From the NCBI RefSeq assembly GCF_000585375.1, contig NZ_KK073874.1, positions 1,364,001 to 1,428,000 of the forward strand: 64,000 nucleotides of DNA, written 5' to 3'. Source of the stretch: Cryptosporangium arvum DSM 44712 (GTDB lineage Bacteria > Actinomycetota > Actinomycetes > Mycobacteriales > Cryptosporangiaceae). Below are positions 18,133-26,718 of this stretch, one piece after another (within the stretch, counting starts at the first letter, position 1; each line of letters begins with the position of its first letter). Made by a program: the position numbers and the translations under genes. The notes under the pieces are model-generated. The model was not told the DNA's origin. It ran no database searches and saw only the letters and a program-made list of their open reading frames with translations.

Positions 18133-19143
18133 ATGTCCGCCGGGGGAGAAGAGGGTTGGCTGGCAGTGGAAACCACGCACAAGGGAAAACGGCGCAAAGG
18201 GCGCGGCTGGCTCGCTTGGGGCTTACCGACGCTCATCGGTGCTGCGGTGCTCATCTCGGTGACCGCGCTGGTCCTCGGGCTCAAGGGCCTGTCCGACGCT
18301 GCCTGCGCGGCGGTCTTACCGCAGGCGTTGTCCGTGCCGGCCGCCGTGCCCCAACCCGGTGACAGCCGCTCCGGCCACACCACGTTCTTCGATCTCGCGG
18401 CCTCCGGCGGCTCCGGCTGCTCCTACGACGGCCCGCCCGCCGACGGCATGTACCTCGCGCTCGGGTTCGACGAGTTCGCCAACGGCGCCGCGTGCGGCAC
18501 CTACTTCAACGTCACCGGCCCGAACGGCAACACGGTCCGGGTCCAGGTCGTCGACTCGTGCGCCCCGTGCGCTCCCGGCCACATCGACATGAGCGAGAAG
18601 GCGTTCTCGCAGCTCGCCGACCCCGAGGCCGGTGACGTCCAGGTGACCTACCGCGCGGTGGCCAACCCGTCGCTGCCCGGTTCGCTGAAGTTCAAGGCGC
18701 AGGAAGTCAGCGAGTACTACGTCGCGGTGCTGCCGATCAACCACGGAAACCAGCTCACCCGGGTCGAGATCAACGGCGGCAACGGCTGGCAGACCGGCAC
18801 CCGCCGGGGTGACGGCTACTACACCGCCGACAACGCGGGCAGCGGGCCCTTCCAGATCCGGCTGACCGACATCCAGGGCCACACGACGACGGTCAGCGGC
18901 GTCGACCTCTCGGGTGGTTCGACCACGAGCACCGGCGTCTCGATGTACTCGGGCTCCGGCGGCGGACGCCAGACCACGACGACGAAGAAGTCGACGAAGT
19001 CCCCGTCGACGAGCGCCACGCCGAAGCCGTCGCACACGATCACCCTGCCCCCGGCGATCGGTGCCACCGACGCGCCGACGCCGTCGCAGCCGGCGGTCGG
19101 GCGTCCCGAGACCACGAACCTGGCCGACCCCAAGCAGTGCTGA
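18133..19143 (+). CDS. Membrane-anchored bacterial expansin (DPBB + CBM63-like)
   Basis: The 336-residue protein has a basic cytoplasmic N-terminus, one transmembrane segment at about 30-52, a double-psi beta-barrel domain (about 78-175) with four cysteines and HIDMS carrying the expansin-type aspartate, and a CBM63-like domain (about 180-265) with aromatic residues, followed by a Ser/Thr/Pro tail. Expansins loosen cellulose or wall networks without hydrolysis. The ATG at 18133 is preferred; GTG at 18166 is possible. The end overlaps the start of the next gene. Confidence 0.83.
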   Translation: MSAGGEEGWLAVETTHKGKRRKGRGWLAWGLPTLIGAAVLISVTALVLGLKGLSDAACAAVLPQALSVPAAVPQPGDSRSGHTTFFDLAASGGSGCSYDGPPADGMYLALGFDEFANGAACGTYFNVTGPNGNTVRVQVVDSCAPCAPGHIDMSEKAFSQLADPEAGDVQVTYRAVANPSLPGSLKFKAQEVSEYYVAVLPINHGNQLTRVEINGGNGWQTGTRRGDGYYTADNAGSGPFQIRLTDIQGHTTTVSGVDLSGGSTTSTGVSMYSGSGGGRQTTTTKKSTKSPSTSATPKPSHTITLPPAIGATDAPTPSQPAVGRPETTNLADPKQC

Positions 19144-19847
19144 ACGTCCCGGCGTTGGCGCCGGGAGAGTGTCAGGTGTGGTGGGCCCGGCCGCTGACCG
19201 GTGATGTCCCGGGCGGGCTCGCGGCGCTGCTCGACCCGCTCGAGCAGGGTCGTCGTGCCGCCTACCGGCGCGACGCCGATCGGGCCCGGTTCACGGTCGC
19301 GGCGAGCCTGCTCCGCGTCGTCGGCGGCGCTCACCTGGGGTTACCGCCCGCGCAGGTGGCGATCACCCGGACCTGCCCGGACTGCGACCGCCCGCACGGA
19401 CGTCCGGCGCTGCCGGTCGCCGGGTGGGAGTGCTCGGTGTCGCACTCCGGCGACCGGGTGGCGGTGGCCGTCGGGCGCACCGGCCCACTCGGGGTCGACG
19501 TGGAGGAAGCCGCGTCGCGCGCGAACGCCGGCCTCCGCGAGATGGTGCTCGCCGACGACGAACGCGGGGACGATTTCGTCACGTACTGGGTTCGCAAGGA
19601 GGCCGTCCTCAAGGCCACCGGCGAAGGGCTGCGTGTCGGCCTGACCGAGATCGTCGTCACCGCGCCCGACTCCGGCCCCGCGCTCGTGCGCGCCCACCGG
19701 GCCGATCTCCCCGCCCGCGCCACCCTCCGCACGCTCACGCCCGGTGACGGCTACCGCGCCTGCCTGGCCGCGCTGGACACCCCGGCGCTCACCGTGACCG
19801 AACTCGACGCGACGCCGCTCCTGATCGCGGCTGCGTCGGCGGGGTGA
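19137..19847 (+). CDS. 4'-phosphopantetheinyl transferase (Sfp type)
   Basis: This 236-residue enzyme attaches phosphopantetheine from CoA to carrier proteins. Typical segments are RFTVAASLLRVV near residue 43, WECSVSHSGDRVAVAVG near 97, GVDVEEA near 120 with the magnesium-binding Asp and Glu, and WVRKEAVLKATGEGLRVG near 150. The GTG start (19137) lies before the expansin stop, giving a seven-base overlap. No polyketide or peptide synthase is in the window, so its carrier proteins are encoded elsewhere. Confidence 0.9.
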   Translation: MLNVPALAPGECQVWWARPLTGDVPGGLAALLDPLEQGRRAAYRRDADRARFTVAASLLRVVGGAHLGLPPAQVAITRTCPDCDRPHGRPALPVAGWECSVSHSGDRVAVAVGRTGPLGVDVEEAASRANAGLREMVLADDERGDDFVTYWVRKEAVLKATGEGLRVGLTEIVVTAPDSGPALVRAHRADLPARATLRTLTPGDGYRACLAALDTPALTVTELDATPLLIAAASAG

Positions 19848-19947
19848 CAGTGGCTGCGTCGGCTCGGCGACGATCGGGGCTGCGCGGGACGGCTACCGTC
19901 GGCCGGGTCGGCGCCGGTGGTGCGCCGCTGGCTCGAGAAGAGGCTCG

Positions 19948-20466
19948 GTGCGTCGGCCACTGCTGTTCACGTTCGTCGCGATCGTCGGTCTGGGGATCGG
20001 CGCCGGACTGGCGCTGTTCGAACCCTGGCGGATCTTCACCAGCACGACGGTCGAGGAGACGATCCCATCCGCCCCGGCCGGCACCGCGGCCCCGGCCGGC
20101 CAGAGCACCGAGACCACTGTGCTCGCCCGCGGCACGCTGATCACGCACGAGCACGAGACCACCGGCACGGTGGCGATCCTGCGCCTGCCCGACGGCAAGC
20201 GGATCCTCCGCTTCGAGGACCTGAGCACGTCCGACGGCCCCGACCTGCGTGTCTGGCTGAGCAACGCGAAGGTCGTCGAGGGCACCGCGGGCTGGACGGT
20301 GTTCGACGACGACAAGTACCTCGAACTCGGCGAGCTCAAAGGCAACAAGGGCAGCCAGAACTACTCGATCCCCGCCGACGCCGACTTGGAGACGCTCACC
20401 AGCGTCTCGATCTGGTGTGCCCGCTTCCACGTCTCGTTCGGTGCCGCCGAGCTGGCCGCCGCCTGA
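19948..20466 (+). CDS. DM13 domain protein, membrane-anchored
   Basis: The 172-residue protein has one N-terminal membrane segment (residues 5-25), a Thr/Pro/Ala-rich linker, and a DM13 domain (about 60-168) with LRLPDGKRILRFEDLSTSDGPDLRVWLS and a conserved SVSIWCARFHVSFG end. DM13 resembles electron-transfer or cytochrome-like beta-sandwich modules outside the membrane; its activity is unproven. The last 106 bases overlap the 3' end of the convergent GGDEF gene. Confidence 0.85.
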   Translation: MRRPLLFTFVAIVGLGIGAGLALFEPWRIFTSTTVEETIPSAPAGTAAPAGQSTETTVLARGTLITHEHETTGTVAILRLPDGKRILRFEDLSTSDGPDLRVWLSNAKVVEGTAGWTVFDDDKYLELGELKGNKGSQNYSIPADADLETLTSVSIWCARFHVSFGAAELAAA

Positions 20467-22031
20467 TCGGGTGACCCGTCCTCCGAGGGTTCGGGCCGGG
20501 CGTGATCATCGCGCGCCGCAGGCGGAGACGTGGCCGCGGCCGCGGTGATCGCGGAACCGACGAGGGCGTAGCGGCCTTTGCCTTCGACCTTCGCGGCGTA
20601 CATCGCGAGGTCCGCGGCGCGGAGGAGTTCGCCGACGCCGCCGTCGGTCTGGTTCACCGCGATCCCGACGCTGGCGCCGACACGCACGCGGTGCCCGTCG
20701 ACCGTGGTGATCCCGGCGATCGTCGACACGATCCGTTCGGCCAGCTCGGTGCTGACCGACGGCGACGTCGTGCCCGGCAGCAGGACACCGAACTCGTCGC
20801 CGCCGAGCCGCGCGACGAGGTGGTCGTCGAGGCACTCACGCAGCCGGTCGGCGACCTTCGTCAACAGCGTGTCGCCGACGTCGTGCCCGTGCTGGTCGTT
20901 GACCGCCTTGAACCCGTCGAGGTCGACGTAGAGCACGGTGACCTCGTCGTCGTGCGCGGCGATCGCCTCCTCCACCCGCTGGTGGAACAGCACGCGGTTC
21001 GGCAGCTCGGTCAGCCCGTCGTGGAAGGCGCGGTGCCGGAGCTCCTCCTCGCGGCGGCGTAGCTTGGCGACGGTCGTGGCGAGCCGGGCGTTGAGCGTGA
21101 CGTTCTCGCGCACCATGGTCAGCTGGCGGCCGAGCACGAGCATGACCAGCGCCGAGCAGCCGACCACGAGCACCGGGCCGATCCCACCGGTCGCGAAGTA
21201 GACCGCCTGCGCGGTGAAGATCGACAGGCTGAACGGGATGTACGGCAGCAGGGTGTAGGGCGGAACGGTGACCTGCTGCGGCTCGGTCCGAGGGTCGGTG
21301 GCGACCCACACGCCGCCCAGCAGCATCAGCATGTAGGAGAAGAACCAGACCAGGTTGACGGCGCCGTTGCTGCTGTAGTTGCCGAGGTGGTCGAAGAGCG
21401 CGTACGCCACGTCGCCGACCGCGGTGAGCAGGAAGCCGGCGCTGAGCAGCGAGAGCGGGGTGCGGGTGCCGGGAGCGCCCGCGCTCAGCACGAGCAGCAC
21501 GACGGTGGCCATCATGACGTCGGTCACCGGGTAGGCGATCGAGATCGCCCAGTTGATCGGGGACTGCTGCTCGGCGGCGATCGGGCCGAGCACCATGCCC
21601 CAGCTGACCAGGAACAGCGAGCCGGCGATGATCACGCCGTCGAGGACCAGCCGCAGCGACACCGCCGGCAGCTGGGCGGCCAGCAGCGAGGTCAGGCCGA
21701 ACAGCAGGATGGGGATCGCGGTCAGGTAGATGGCGTCGGTCGTCCGCGAGTACTGGTCGATGCCGCTGAGGTACCAGAGGAAGCTCGACGTGTTGCCGGC
21801 CGCCCACAGCGCGAGGCCGGCGGCCACCGCCGTCCAGCCGCGCCGGGACGTGCGGCGGGTGTGCCGGGCGGCCCAGGTGGCTCCGCCCGCGGCGGCGAAG
21901 CAGGCCACCGCGCCGCCGACCGCGGCGACCGCGGTGAACGCGTCGCTGTCGGAGACGAAGAACAGTGCGATCGCGTAGTACGCGGTGGCGAACGCCACGG
22001 CGGTCACCGCGAGTCGGCGACGTCGTTCCAC
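20361..22031 (-). CDS. Polytopic membrane GGDEF diguanylate cyclase
   Basis: A 556-residue protein with about nine membrane helices in residues 8-310, a short coiled linker (RRREEELRHRAFHDGLTELP), and a GGDEF domain with VARLGGDEFGVLLPG near residue 408. The active-site motif is intact, so cyclic di-GMP synthesis is expected; no EAL domain follows. The C-terminal 60 residues are low complexity and lie antisense to the DM13 gene. A bicistronic partner is not obvious. Confidence 0.9.
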   Translation of the reverse strand: MERRRRLAVTAVAFATAYYAIALFFVSDSDAFTAVAAVGGAVACFAAAGGATWAARHTRRTSRRGWTAVAAGLALWAAGNTSSFLWYLSGIDQYSRTTDAIYLTAIPILLFGLTSLLAAQLPAVSLRLVLDGVIIAGSLFLVSWGMVLGPIAAEQQSPINWAISIAYPVTDVMMATVVLLVLSAGAPGTRTPLSLLSAGFLLTAVGDVAYALFDHLGNYSSNGAVNLVWFFSYMLMLLGGVWVATDPRTEPQQVTVPPYTLLPYIPFSLSIFTAQAVYFATGGIGPVLVVGCSALVMLVLGRQLTMVRENVTLNARLATTVAKLRRREEELRHRAFHDGLTELPNRVLFHQRVEEAIAAHDDEVTVLYVDLDGFKAVNDQHGHDVGDTLLTKVADRLRECLDDHLVARLGGDEFGVLLPGTTSPSVSTELAERIVSTIAGITTVDGHRVRVGASVGIAVNQTDGGVGELLRAADLAMYAAKVEGKGRYALVGSAITAAAATSPPAARDDHARPEPSEDGSPDQAAASSAAPNETWKRAHQIETLVSVSKSASAGIE

Positions 22032-22101
22032 TCGGCCTCCAGGAGTTCCGTCCGGTTCTCCTATCGGCGGTGGGGGGCGCCGCCTAAGGGCCGGTCGCGC
22101 C

Positions 22102-22767
22102 CTAGGAGCCGGGTGCGACCAGGCCGGTTTCGTACGCGAGTACGACGGCCTGGGCGCGGTCGCGGAGGTCGAGTTTGGCCAGGATGCGGCCGACGTGGGT
22201 CTTCACGGTCTGTTCGGCGACGACCAGGGTCGCGGAGATCTCGCCGTTCGAGAGGCCGCGGGCGATGAGCACGAGCACCTCGGTCTCCCGCGGGGTGAGC
22301 ACACGCAGGCGCTCCGGCCGGGCGCGGTGGGTGGCCGGGCGGCGGGCGAAGTCGGCGATCAGCCGCCGGGTGACGCTCGGCGCGAGCAGCGCTTCGCCGG
22401 CCGTGACCACCCGCACCGCCTGGACCAGGTCGGCCATCGGCGCGTCCTTGAGCAGGAAGCCGCTCGCACCGGCGCGGAGCGCGGCGTAGACGTAGTCGTC
22501 GAGATCGAACGTCGTGAGCATCAGGACGCGCGGGGTGTCGTCGGCACGCAGGATCCGGTGGGTGGCTTCCAGCCCGTCCATGACCGGCATGCGGACGTCC
22601 ATTAGCACCACGTCGGGCCGGACGCGACGCGTGAGCGACACCGCTTCGGCCCCGTCGGCGGCCTGACCGACGACCGTGAAGTCAGGCTGGGCGTCGAGCA
22701 GGGCCGCGAACCCCTGCCGGACCATGGCCTGGTCGTCGACGATCACTAGACGCACGGAGTCGCTCAT
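22102..22767 (-). CDS. NarL/LuxR-type response regulator
   Basis: The 221-residue regulator has a receiver domain with acidic pocket D11-D12 and the phosphoacceptor D57 in VVLMDVRMP, and a LuxR-type helix-turn-helix near 150-215 (LTPRETEVLVLIARGLSNGEI). Its start overlaps the stop of the upstream histidine kinase gene by four bases (ATGA), so the pair is a co-translated two-component system. The target genes are unknown; autoregulation is possible because an inverted repeat spans the kinase start. Confidence 0.94.
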   Translation of the reverse strand: MSDSVRLVIVDDQAMVRQGFAALLDAQPDFTVVGQAADGAEAVSLTRRVRPDVVLMDVRMPVMDGLEATHRILRADDTPRVLMLTTFDLDDYVYAALRAGASGFLLKDAPMADLVQAVRVVTAGEALLAPSVTRRLIADFARRPATHRARPERLRVLTPRETEVLVLIARGLSNGEISATLVVAEQTVKTHVGRILAKLDLRDRAQAVVLAYETGLVAPGS

Positions 22768-23957
22768 TTCTCGGACGGCTCCAGTGGCAGGCGGGCGCGG
22801 ACCGCGAAGCCGCCCTCGGGGGTGGGAGCCGCGCGGAGTTCGCCGCCGACGACGGTGGCGCGCTCGGTCATGCCGACGAGCCCGTGCCCGGCGGAGTGGG
22901 GTTCGGCCTGCTGGGCGCCCTTCCCGTTCACCACGGTGATCTCCAGCGCGTCGGCGGTATAGGCGAGCGTGACCCGCGCCGAGGCGCCGGGGGCGTGCCG
23001 AGCGGCGTTGGCCAGCGACTCCTGCACGATCCGGTAAGCCCCCACGTCGACGCCGGGGCGCGGCTTGCGCGGCTCACCGGTGCGGGTGAACTCGACGTCC
23101 GCGCCGGCCCGGACCGCCCCCGCGATCAGCTCGGGCAGGTCGTCGCACCCGGGCTGCGGCCGGAGATCGGCGGAGATCTCCTCGCTGCGCAGCACCCCCA
23201 GCAGCCCGCGGACCTCGTTCAGCGCCTCCCGCGCGGTGGTGCTGATCGCGGCGAAGTCCGCGGTGGCCTCGGGTGAGAGGCCGGCCAGCCGGTAGGGGGC
23301 CGTCTCGGCCTGCACCACCACCATCGACATGTGATGCGCGACGACGTCGTGCAGATCGCGGGCGATCCGAGCCCGTTCCTCCAGCACGGCGGTACGCGCC
23401 TTCTCGGCCTCGGTGAGCTCCCGCTCCCGCCCCAGCGCCGTCCGCGTGCGACGCAACGTCCGGCCCACGTCGGCCACGATCGGGATCGCGACGAGCAGCA
23501 CGATCCAGCCGGCGCGCGCGTCCGCGTTCGCGTACGCCCAGAACAGCCCGGGTGCGATGACCCAGGCCCAGGCTGCTTGTCGCCGCGGCGCGCGGGCACT
23601 GATGTTCGCGTACGCGGCGATCAGCGTGAAACCCAGCAGCGGCGGCCACTGCCACGGATCGTCGTCGAGCACCTCGAAGGTGTTGGGTAGTACCAGCGCG
23701 AGCGCCGCGGCCGTGTACCAGGCCGCGACCGGATGGCCGCGGAGCAGCCAGAAGGCCAGCGCCATGGCGCCCGCGACCCCGATCAACCAGACCGAGTCGA
23801 TCTTGAGCACGGTCGGGGCGCCGGCGAGGGCGAGCGGTAGGTACGCGCCGAGGGTGATCAGCACCCAGAGAGGGCTGCGGGCCCACCGGGGCAGCCGGGC
23901 CGGGTTCGGTAAGCGCACGGGGTGAGCGTAGGTGGGTGGGGGTGGCCGGGTCGTCAT
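22764..23957 (-). CDS. DesK/NarX-type sensor histidine kinase
   Basis: A 397-residue kinase with five or six membrane helices (about 28-165), a HisKA_3 dimerisation domain with H203 in ERARIARDLHDVVAHHMS, and a HATPase domain with QESLANAARHAPG and GHGLVGMTER. It lacks a large extracellular domain, so it probably senses a membrane or ligand signal directly. The start at 23957 is an ATG inside the left arm of an inverted repeat; an in-frame start slightly downstream cannot be excluded. Confidence 0.92.
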   Translation of the reverse strand: MTTRPPPPTYAHPVRLPNPARLPRWARSPLWVLITLGAYLPLALAGAPTVLKIDSVWLIGVAGAMALAFWLLRGHPVAAWYTAAALALVLPNTFEVLDDDPWQWPPLLGFTLIAAYANISARAPRRQAAWAWVIAPGLFWAYANADARAGWIVLLVAIPIVADVGRTLRRTRTALGRERELTEAEKARTAVLEERARIARDLHDVVAHHMSMVVVQAETAPYRLAGLSPEATADFAAISTTAREALNEVRGLLGVLRSEEISADLRPQPGCDDLPELIAGAVRAGADVEFTRTGEPRKPRPGVDVGAYRIVQESLANAARHAPGASARVTLAYTADALEITVVNGKGAQQAEPHSAGHGLVGMTERATVVGGELRAAPTPEGGFAVRARLPLEPSEK

Positions 23958-23996
23958 ACCGCCGACGGTGTTCCGAAGGGGTACTCCGGTATGACG
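23952..23996. promoter_or_regulatory. 10-bp inverted repeat at the histidine kinase start
   Basis: CGTCATACCG at 23952-23961 and CGGTATGACG at 23987-23996 are perfect reverse complements separated by 25 bases. The left arm covers the kinase start codon and the right arm lies upstream in the probable promoter. It could be an operator for the cognate LuxR-type regulator or a leader hairpin. Confidence 0.45.
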
Positions 23997-24186
23997 CCGG
24001 CTCTGTCGCCCGGGGTGGGCGCCGCGTCCGGGAGCTCACGGCGGGACCTACCAGCGGGTGACGTCCGCGCGATGTCGCTCCGGCGGACTACGCGCGAGAT
24101 CACGCCTCGGCCGGACGACCGCTCGGGTTCCCGCTTCTAGCGTCCTGACCAGCGGGGACACGCTGTTCCCGGAGGGGAAGGGCGAC

Positions 24187-25074
24187 ATGGGACGGCGAGT
24201 GTGGACGGTCCTGCTGGCGACTGGACTGACCGGCGTCCTCTGCGGCGACGCCACCCCGACGAACCCGCCCGACCACCGCGACTCCCCCGCCGGAATCGCC
24301 GTCCGCGTCTTGACCGCCGCCACCACCCCGGCGGACGGCGCTGCCCCGTCGGAGTCGCATTCGTCCGCGGCCGAGCCGGCTCGTGCGGTGACCACAGAAG
24401 CCCGCCGGGACTCCGCCGAGGGCGGCTCGAGCGTTCCGCCTCCGCACCAGGCCCGTCCCACCGAGGGAGCCCCCGCGAAGGAGCCCTCCGCGAGGAGGGT
24501 CGCTGTGGAGGAGGTCCCTGGGAAGTCGGCACCTGGGAAGTCGGCATCTGGGAAGTCGGCTCCTGGGAGGTCGGCTCCTGTTGGAGGAGCGGACGGCGTG
24601 CCTGGTGGGGCTCTGGTGCCGGGGGACTTCGGGGAGGTGATGGGGTACTGGCCGGTGCGGGAGCACGGAAACTGGGTGACGCCGGAGGGGGCTTGTTCGG
24701 CGCCAACCGGGGCCACGCGGTACGACTTCTCGGGGGCGTGCAAGGCACACGACCTGGGCTACGACCTGCTGCGCTACGCGGCACGGATCGGGGAGCCGCT
24801 CGGACCGTGGGCGCGCGAGGCGGTCGATGCGGCGTTCGGTCGGGCGATGGAGGCCCGATGCCGGGCGGTGGGCGGATCGGGCTCGTGCCGTGCTGCGGCG
24901 GCGGTGTACCACGGGGTGGTCGTCGCGAACTCCTGGCGACAGGATTGGCGGGAGCCCCGTCCGGAGCCGTGGGTGCCGTGGGTGTTCGTCGCGCTGGCGT
25001 TGACACTCGCGCCGGTGGCGGTGAACGCGGTGAGCGCCCATCTGGACCGTGTGTCGCAACGACGCGACGGTTAG
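24187..25074 (+). CDS. Secreted prokaryotic phospholipase A2-like protein
   Basis: The 295-residue protein has a signal peptide (1-22), a long disordered Pro/Ala/Ser segment with a GKSAPGKSA repeat (about 110-135), a catalytic domain (about 140-250) and a C-terminal membrane helix near 258-280. The domain has CKAHDLGYDLLRYA, the His-Asp dyad of actinobacterial secreted phospholipase A2 (PF09056 type), with paired cysteines before and after. The ATG at 24187 is preceded by GGAGGGGAAGG. Anchoring by a C-terminal helix is unusual for this family. Confidence 0.78.
   Translation: MGRRVWTVLLATGLTGVLCGDATPTNPPDHRDSPAGIAVRVLTAATTPADGAAPSESHSSAAEPARAVTTEARRDSAEGGSSVPPPHQARPTEGAPAKEPSARRVAVEEVPGKSAPGKSASGKSAPGRSAPVGGADGVPGGALVPGDFGEVMGYWPVREHGNWVTPEGACSAPTGATRYDFSGACKAHDLGYDLLRYAARIGEPLGPWAREAVDAAFGRAMEARCRAVGGSGSCRAAAAVYHGVVVANSWRQDWREPRPEPWVPWVFVALALTLAPVAVNAVSAHLDRVSQRRDG
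24520..24579. repeat. 15-bp tandem repeat in the phospholipase-like gene
   Basis: Four copies of a unit close to GGGAAGTCGGCACCT lie in frame, with changes at a few positions, and encode a repeated Gly-Lys-Ser-Ala-Pro segment in the linker before the catalytic domain. Confidence 0.9.
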
Positions 25075-25116
25075 GTGCGTACGTTTTGTGACTATTTGTG
25101 CAGTACCGTGGGGAAG

Positions 25117-26718
25117 ATGAGGAGGCTCGGAGCGGCGTGCGTGAGTGCCGGTATCGCCACGGTGTTGCTGTGTGGACCGGCGGCGCCGGCGATGGCCGAC
25201 GACGGGTGGGGACCGCGGTGGGACGCCCCGAGTGACTGGGAGGTGCCTCGGTACGGCACCGACTCGTGGCCGTACGACCAGGGCTGGCCGGGCGACTGGT
25301 CCGGACCCTGGGGAGAGGCGCCGCAGCCGCAGCAGGATTGGCGCCGGGCTCCTGGTGCGCCGGCCGGACAGTCGGGGCAGCGGCGGAGTGGCACCGCTCA
25401 GCAGTCCACCGAGCGCACCCGAGCCGCCGCCCAGCAACGAGCCGCCGCCCAGCAACGAGCCGCCGCCCAGCGCCGAGCGGCCGCCCGCGCCGCCGCCCAG
25501 CGGCAGGCCGCCGCTCGCACGGCGGCCCAGCAGCAGGCGGCCCAGCAGCAGGCGGCCCGACGGCAGGCGGCGCAGCGGCAGGCGGCGCAGCGGCAGGCGG
25601 CCGAGCAGCAGGCGGCCCGACGGCAAGCGGCGCAGCGGCAGGCGGCGCAGCAGCAGGCGGCCGCTCGCACTGCGGCCCAGCGGGAAGCCGACGCGCGGAC
25701 GGAAGCCCAGCAGGCCGCGGCCCAGCGGCAGGCGCAGCGGACCGCCGGGGAACGGACCGCCGGGGAACGGACCGCGGGGGAGCGGGCGGCGGGTCAGCGG
25801 CCCGGGCAGTGGAGCCAGCAGCGGGATGCGGCTCAGCGCTCGGCCGCTCGCCGGGCGGACGTGGAAGCCCAACGCGCCGAGACGCAGCGGGTGCGGGCTC
25901 AGCGCGCGGCTGCGCGTCGGGCCGAGGCCCAGCGTGCGGCGGCCGCTCGTCGGGTGGCCGAGCAACGCGCCGCCGAGATGCGCACCGACGAGGACAGCCC
26001 GGCCGCCGACACCGCGGTCCGCCTCCGCGAAGCCGCCGAACGCGCCGCCGCCCAGCGTGCGGCCGCCCAGCGCGCGGCCGCCCAGCGCGCCGCCGCCGAA
26101 CGCGCCTCGGCCCAGCGCGCCTCGGCCCAGCGCCAGGCCGAACAACGCGCCGCCGAACAACGAGCTTCCGCCCAGCGCGCTGCCGAACAACGCGCTGCCG
26201 CACGGCGCACACAAGAACAACGCGCCGCCGCCGAACACCGCGCCGCCGAACAGCGCGCCGCCGAACGAGTCGCTCAACAGACCGAAATAGCGCCCCCCGC
26301 CGGCCAAGCAGTCGTACCGCAGGACCAACAAGGCATAGCCCCCGCCGCCCCCGAACAACCAGCTCCGGGCGTCGAGGCCCCCACCCGCGCACCCAGCCTC
26401 GAAACAGCTCGCCCCATGGCGTCAGAATCCGGAACGGGAACCGACGGCGGGCCGGTCGCCGGGCGACCGGAGTACCCCGGCGGGCCGGTGGCCGAGAACA
26501 TTTTCCCGGTCGCGCCGGACCCGACGCCGGTCGCCACCCCGGTGACACCGGTCAGCCAGCGCCTACCGGTGGGGCTGCAGATCGGTGTCGCGCTGCTGTT
26601 CCTGTACCTGGTGCTCGTCTACTTCGACCGGCGCTTCCTGCTGGTGCGGCGCCGGCCCGAGGCCGAACCCCAGGACGTAGGGCTCGACCTGGTCCAGGAC
26701 CACGTGCACGACCGCTAG
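25117..26718 (+). CDS. Exported Ala/Gln/Arg-repeat protein with C-terminal anchor
   Basis: The 533-residue protein has a signal peptide (1-28, ending APAMA), a Trp/Tyr/Gly-rich segment (29-90), a repeat region of almost only Ala, Gln, Arg and Glu (about 105-390) and a membrane helix near 483-505 (VGLQIGVALLFLYLVLVYF) with a basic and acidic tail. The repeat is predicted to be one very long helix or coiled coil with high positive charge. The ATG at 25117 follows GGGGAAG. No family is recognised. It starts 42 bases after the phospholipase-like gene. Confidence 0.75.
   Translation: MRRLGAACVSAGIATVLLCGPAAPAMADDGWGPRWDAPSDWEVPRYGTDSWPYDQGWPGDWSGPWGEAPQPQQDWRRAPGAPAGQSGQRRSGTAQQSTERTRAAAQQRAAAQQRAAAQRRAAARAAAQRQAAARTAAQQQAAQQQAARRQAAQRQAAQRQAAEQQAARRQAAQRQAAQQQAAARTAAQREADARTEAQQAAAQRQAQRTAGERTAGERTAGERAAGQRPGQWSQQRDAAQRSAARRADVEAQRAETQRVRAQRAAARRAEAQRAAAARRVAEQRAAEMRTDEDSPAADTAVRLREAAERAAAQRAAAQRAAAQRAAAERASAQRASAQRQAEQRAAEQRASAQRAAEQRAAARRTQEQRAAAEHRAAEQRAAERVAQQTEIAPPAGQAVVPQDQQGIAPAAPEQPAPGVEAPTRAPSLETARPMASESGTGTDGGPVAGRPEYPGGPVAENIFPVAPDPTPVATPVTPVSQRLPVGLQIGVALLFLYLVLVYFDRRFLLVRRRPEAEPQDVGLDLVQDHVHDR
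25425..26280. repeat. Degenerate GCC-CAG-CGG codon repeat tract
   Basis: About 850 bases consist of imperfect tandem units built from Ala, Gln and Arg codons, for example GCGGCGCAGCGGCAG. All other frames stay open across it, which explains the long spurious frames on both strands. Confidence 0.9.

Noticed and set aside
25425-26280. Possible CRISPR array
   Set aside because: The units are contiguous codon repeats without spacers of constant length; the same holds for the Asp/Ala tracts at 53230-53960.
24100-26358. A 752-codon minus-strand frame with Leu/Gly pentapeptide-like repeats
   Set aside because: It is antisense to the phospholipase-like and Ala/Gln/Arg genes. Codon periodicity of the repeat keeps all frames open; the plus frames have signal peptides, membrane helices and ribosome sites and the minus frame has none.
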